From: Janthinobacterium tructae
GTDB taxonomy: Bacteria; Pseudomonadota; Gammaproteobacteria; Burkholderiales; Burkholderiaceae_D
Assembly: GCF_006517255.1 (NCBI RefSeq)
Contig: NZ_CP041185.1
Location: forward strand, 5,704,001 to 5,768,000
Reading direction: 5' to 3'
DNA length: 64,000 nt
Part shown: piece after piece, positions 62,714 to 64,000 of the stretch
How positions within the stretch are numbered: the stretch's first letter is position 1
Layout: every line of letters starts with the position of its first letter
The notes under the pieces: generated by a model
What the model saw: only the letters and a program-made list of their open reading frames with translations
The model's database searches: none
Told to the model about the DNA's origin: nothing
Translations under genes and position numbers: made by a program

Positions 62714-63879
62714 AGATTTTACAGCGCTATTTTGCGGTCTCGATATTCCAGGCGGTGCTGTTCGTGCTGCTGGCCTTCCTGGCACTGCAAGCCTTCATCG
62801 ACCTGACGGGCGAGCTGCCGAAGGTGGGCCGCAACGGCTACACCATCCAGTATGCCTTCCTGTATGTGCTGGTGCTGGTGCCGGGGCATGTGTACGAGGT
62901 GATGCCGATTGCGGCACTGATCGGCACGATCTACACGATGGCGCAGTTCGCGGCCAGTTCCGAATTTACCATCATGCGCGCCTCGAGCATGTCGACGGCG
63001 ATGGCGGCCGGTTTCCTGTTCCGCATCGGTATCGTCTTCGTGGTCATCACCTTCATCTTTGGTGAGCTGATCACGCCGCGTACCGAGCCGCTGGCCGAAC
63101 GCCTCAAGCTGACGTCGCGCGGCGCGGCCGTGTCGAGCGAGTTTCGCTCGGGCCTGTGGACCAAGGACATGGTCAAGAGCGACGGCCTGACGGGCACCGT
63201 CACCGGTTCGCGCTTTTTTAATGTGGGCGAAGCGCGTCCGGACGGCCAGCTGAAAAACGTCAAGCTGTATGAATTTGATACCGATATGCGTTTGCGCACC
63301 CTGACCGTGGCCAAGGGGGCGACGTATCAGGGCAATAATATCTGGCGCCTGACCGATGTGACGGAAACCTCGTTCTCGAACAGCGCGGCGACCTCGCCCG
63401 GCTTCGAACCGAAGCTGGCGAACTACTTTGGGCAGGAAACGAGCCTGGTGCGCACGGTACAGAGCGCCAGCAAGGACATGACGTCGGAAGTGACGCCGAA
63501 GATCCTGACGGTGTCGGCTTCCGATCCCGAGCGCATGTCGGCCAGCGAACTGGCCGTGTACACGCGCCACCTGGCCGAGAACAAGCAGGAAACCGAGCGT
63601 TTCCGCATCGCTTTCTGGAAAAAGCTGATCGATCCACTGGCCATCTTCGTGTTGATGGCGCTGGCGCTGCCGTTCGCCTACATGCACACGCGCAGCGGCG
63701 GCATCAGCCTGAAGATCTTCATCGGCATCATGATCGGCGTGAGCTTCATGCTGGTCAACACGCTGTTTTCGCATCTTGGGCTGCTCAGTACCTGGCCGGC
63801 CTTCCTGACGGCGGTGGCGCCGAGCACCCTGTATCTGCTGCTGGCGCTGGGCGCCTTGTGGTGGGTGGAAAGACACTAA
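62710..63879 (+). CDS. lptG: LPS export ABC transporter permease LptG
   Basis: 389 aa with the same fold as LptF. MKILQRYFAVSIFQAVLFVLLAFLALQAFIDLTGELP begins the first helix. The periplasmic domain (~140-280) is followed by FWKKLIDPLAIFVLMALALPFAYMHTRSGGISLKIFIGIMIG. Its stop shares an A with the next start (TAATG), suggesting a longer operon. Confidence 0.95.
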   Translation: MKILQRYFAVSIFQAVLFVLLAFLALQAFIDLTGELPKVGRNGYTIQYAFLYVLVLVPGHVYEVMPIAALIGTIYTMAQFAASSEFTIMRASSMSTAMAAGFLFRIGIVFVVITFIFGELITPRTEPLAERLKLTSRGAAVSSEFRSGLWTKDMVKSDGLTGTVTGSRFFNVGEARPDGQLKNVKLYEFDTDMRLRTLTVAKGATYQGNNIWRLTDVTETSFSNSAATSPGFEPKLANYFGQETSLVRTVQSASKDMTSEVTPKILTVSASDPERMSASELAVYTRHLAENKQETERFRIAFWKKLIDPLAIFVLMALALPFAYMHTRSGGISLKIFIGIMIGVSFMLVNTLFSHLGLLSTWPAFLTAVAPSTLYLLLALGALWWVERH

Positions 63880-64000
63880 TGGAGACGAACGTGCAACAGG
63901 CACTGATCTTGTTTGCCCATGGCGCGCGCGCCGCATCGTGGGCCGCGCCCTTCGAGCGCCTGCGTGACCTGAGCCAGGCGCGCATGCCCGGCACCAGCGT
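63879..64000 (+). CDS. CbiX-like sirohydrochlorin chelatase, truncated by window end
   Basis: Only the first ~40 codons are present (METNVQQALILFAHGARAASWAAPFERLRD..). The FAHGAR segment matches the metal-binding His loop of CbiX/SirB proteins that insert metal into sirohydrochlorin. It starts on the last base of lptG. The identity should be checked on the full gene. Confidence 0.6.
   Translation, partial: METNVQQALILFAHGARAASWAAPFERLRDLSQARMPGTS

Overview
The window is a contiguous stretch of a high-GC betaproteobacterial chromosome. The mix of genes points to an Oxalobacteraceae member such as Janthinobacterium, Duganella or Massilia: many PEP-CTERM proteins, an EpsA-like LuxR regulator, a non-canonical type II secretion/type IV pilus-like cluster, and ordinary betaproteobacterial housekeeping genes (murJ/rpsT, clpS/clpA, icd/cspA, pepA/lptFG). 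The genus is an inference from gene content. No rRNA, tRNA, CRISPR array, insertion sequence or prophage was seen.

Layout. (1) 1-12.2 kb: the end of an exopolysaccharide locus, all on the plus strand. It holds a 5'-truncated glycoside hydrolase, two family-4 glycosyltransferases, a glutamine-dependent asparagine synthetase-like amidotransferase, a heparinase II/III-like lyase, an AlgD-type GDP-mannose dehydrogenase and two guanylyltransferase-type enzymes. Together they would make GDP-mannose and GDP-mannuronate and build or trim a uronic-acid-containing polymer. (2) 12.2-25.7 kb: an envelope and secretion-substrate region. It has five PEP-CTERM proteins, a TIGR03790-like protein, a large ExeM-type nuclease, a PhoB-like regulator that has lost its phosphoacceptor aspartate and overlaps an EpsA-like LuxR gene, and a subtilase with a separate small gene encoding only an I9 propeptide-like domain. 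(3) 26.1-35.5 kb: an eleven-gene, almost gapless operon for a T2SS/T4P-like machine (GspG, F, E, PilM/PilN/PilO-like, a PilP/GspC-like protein, secretin, three more pseudopilins), followed by a sixth PEP-CTERM gene. (4) 36.4-64 kb: mostly housekeeping and signalling genes. These are murJ, rpsT, a DUF192 protein, rluE, icd, cspA, clpS-clpA, a tricorn-like S41 protease, a LytS/LytTR two-component pair, an alpha/beta hydrolase, a PrpR sigma-54 activator, a six-PAS GGDEF/EAL protein, xthA, small conserved proteins, creA, a lipoprotein, pepA, lptF-lptG and the start of a CbiX-like gene.

The most interesting non-coding signals are: a 23-nt motif shared upstream of two distant PEP-CTERM genes, each followed by a perfect hairpin; a ~120-bp near-palindromic element behind pepA; a repeated hairpin behind murJ; a palindrome-rich rpsT leader; and clustered TGTAA/TTACA boxes in the gene-poor stretch before 58.2 kb. 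The most interesting protein signals are the phosphorylation-independent-looking regulator, the orphan protease propeptide, and the unusual composition of the secretion operon.
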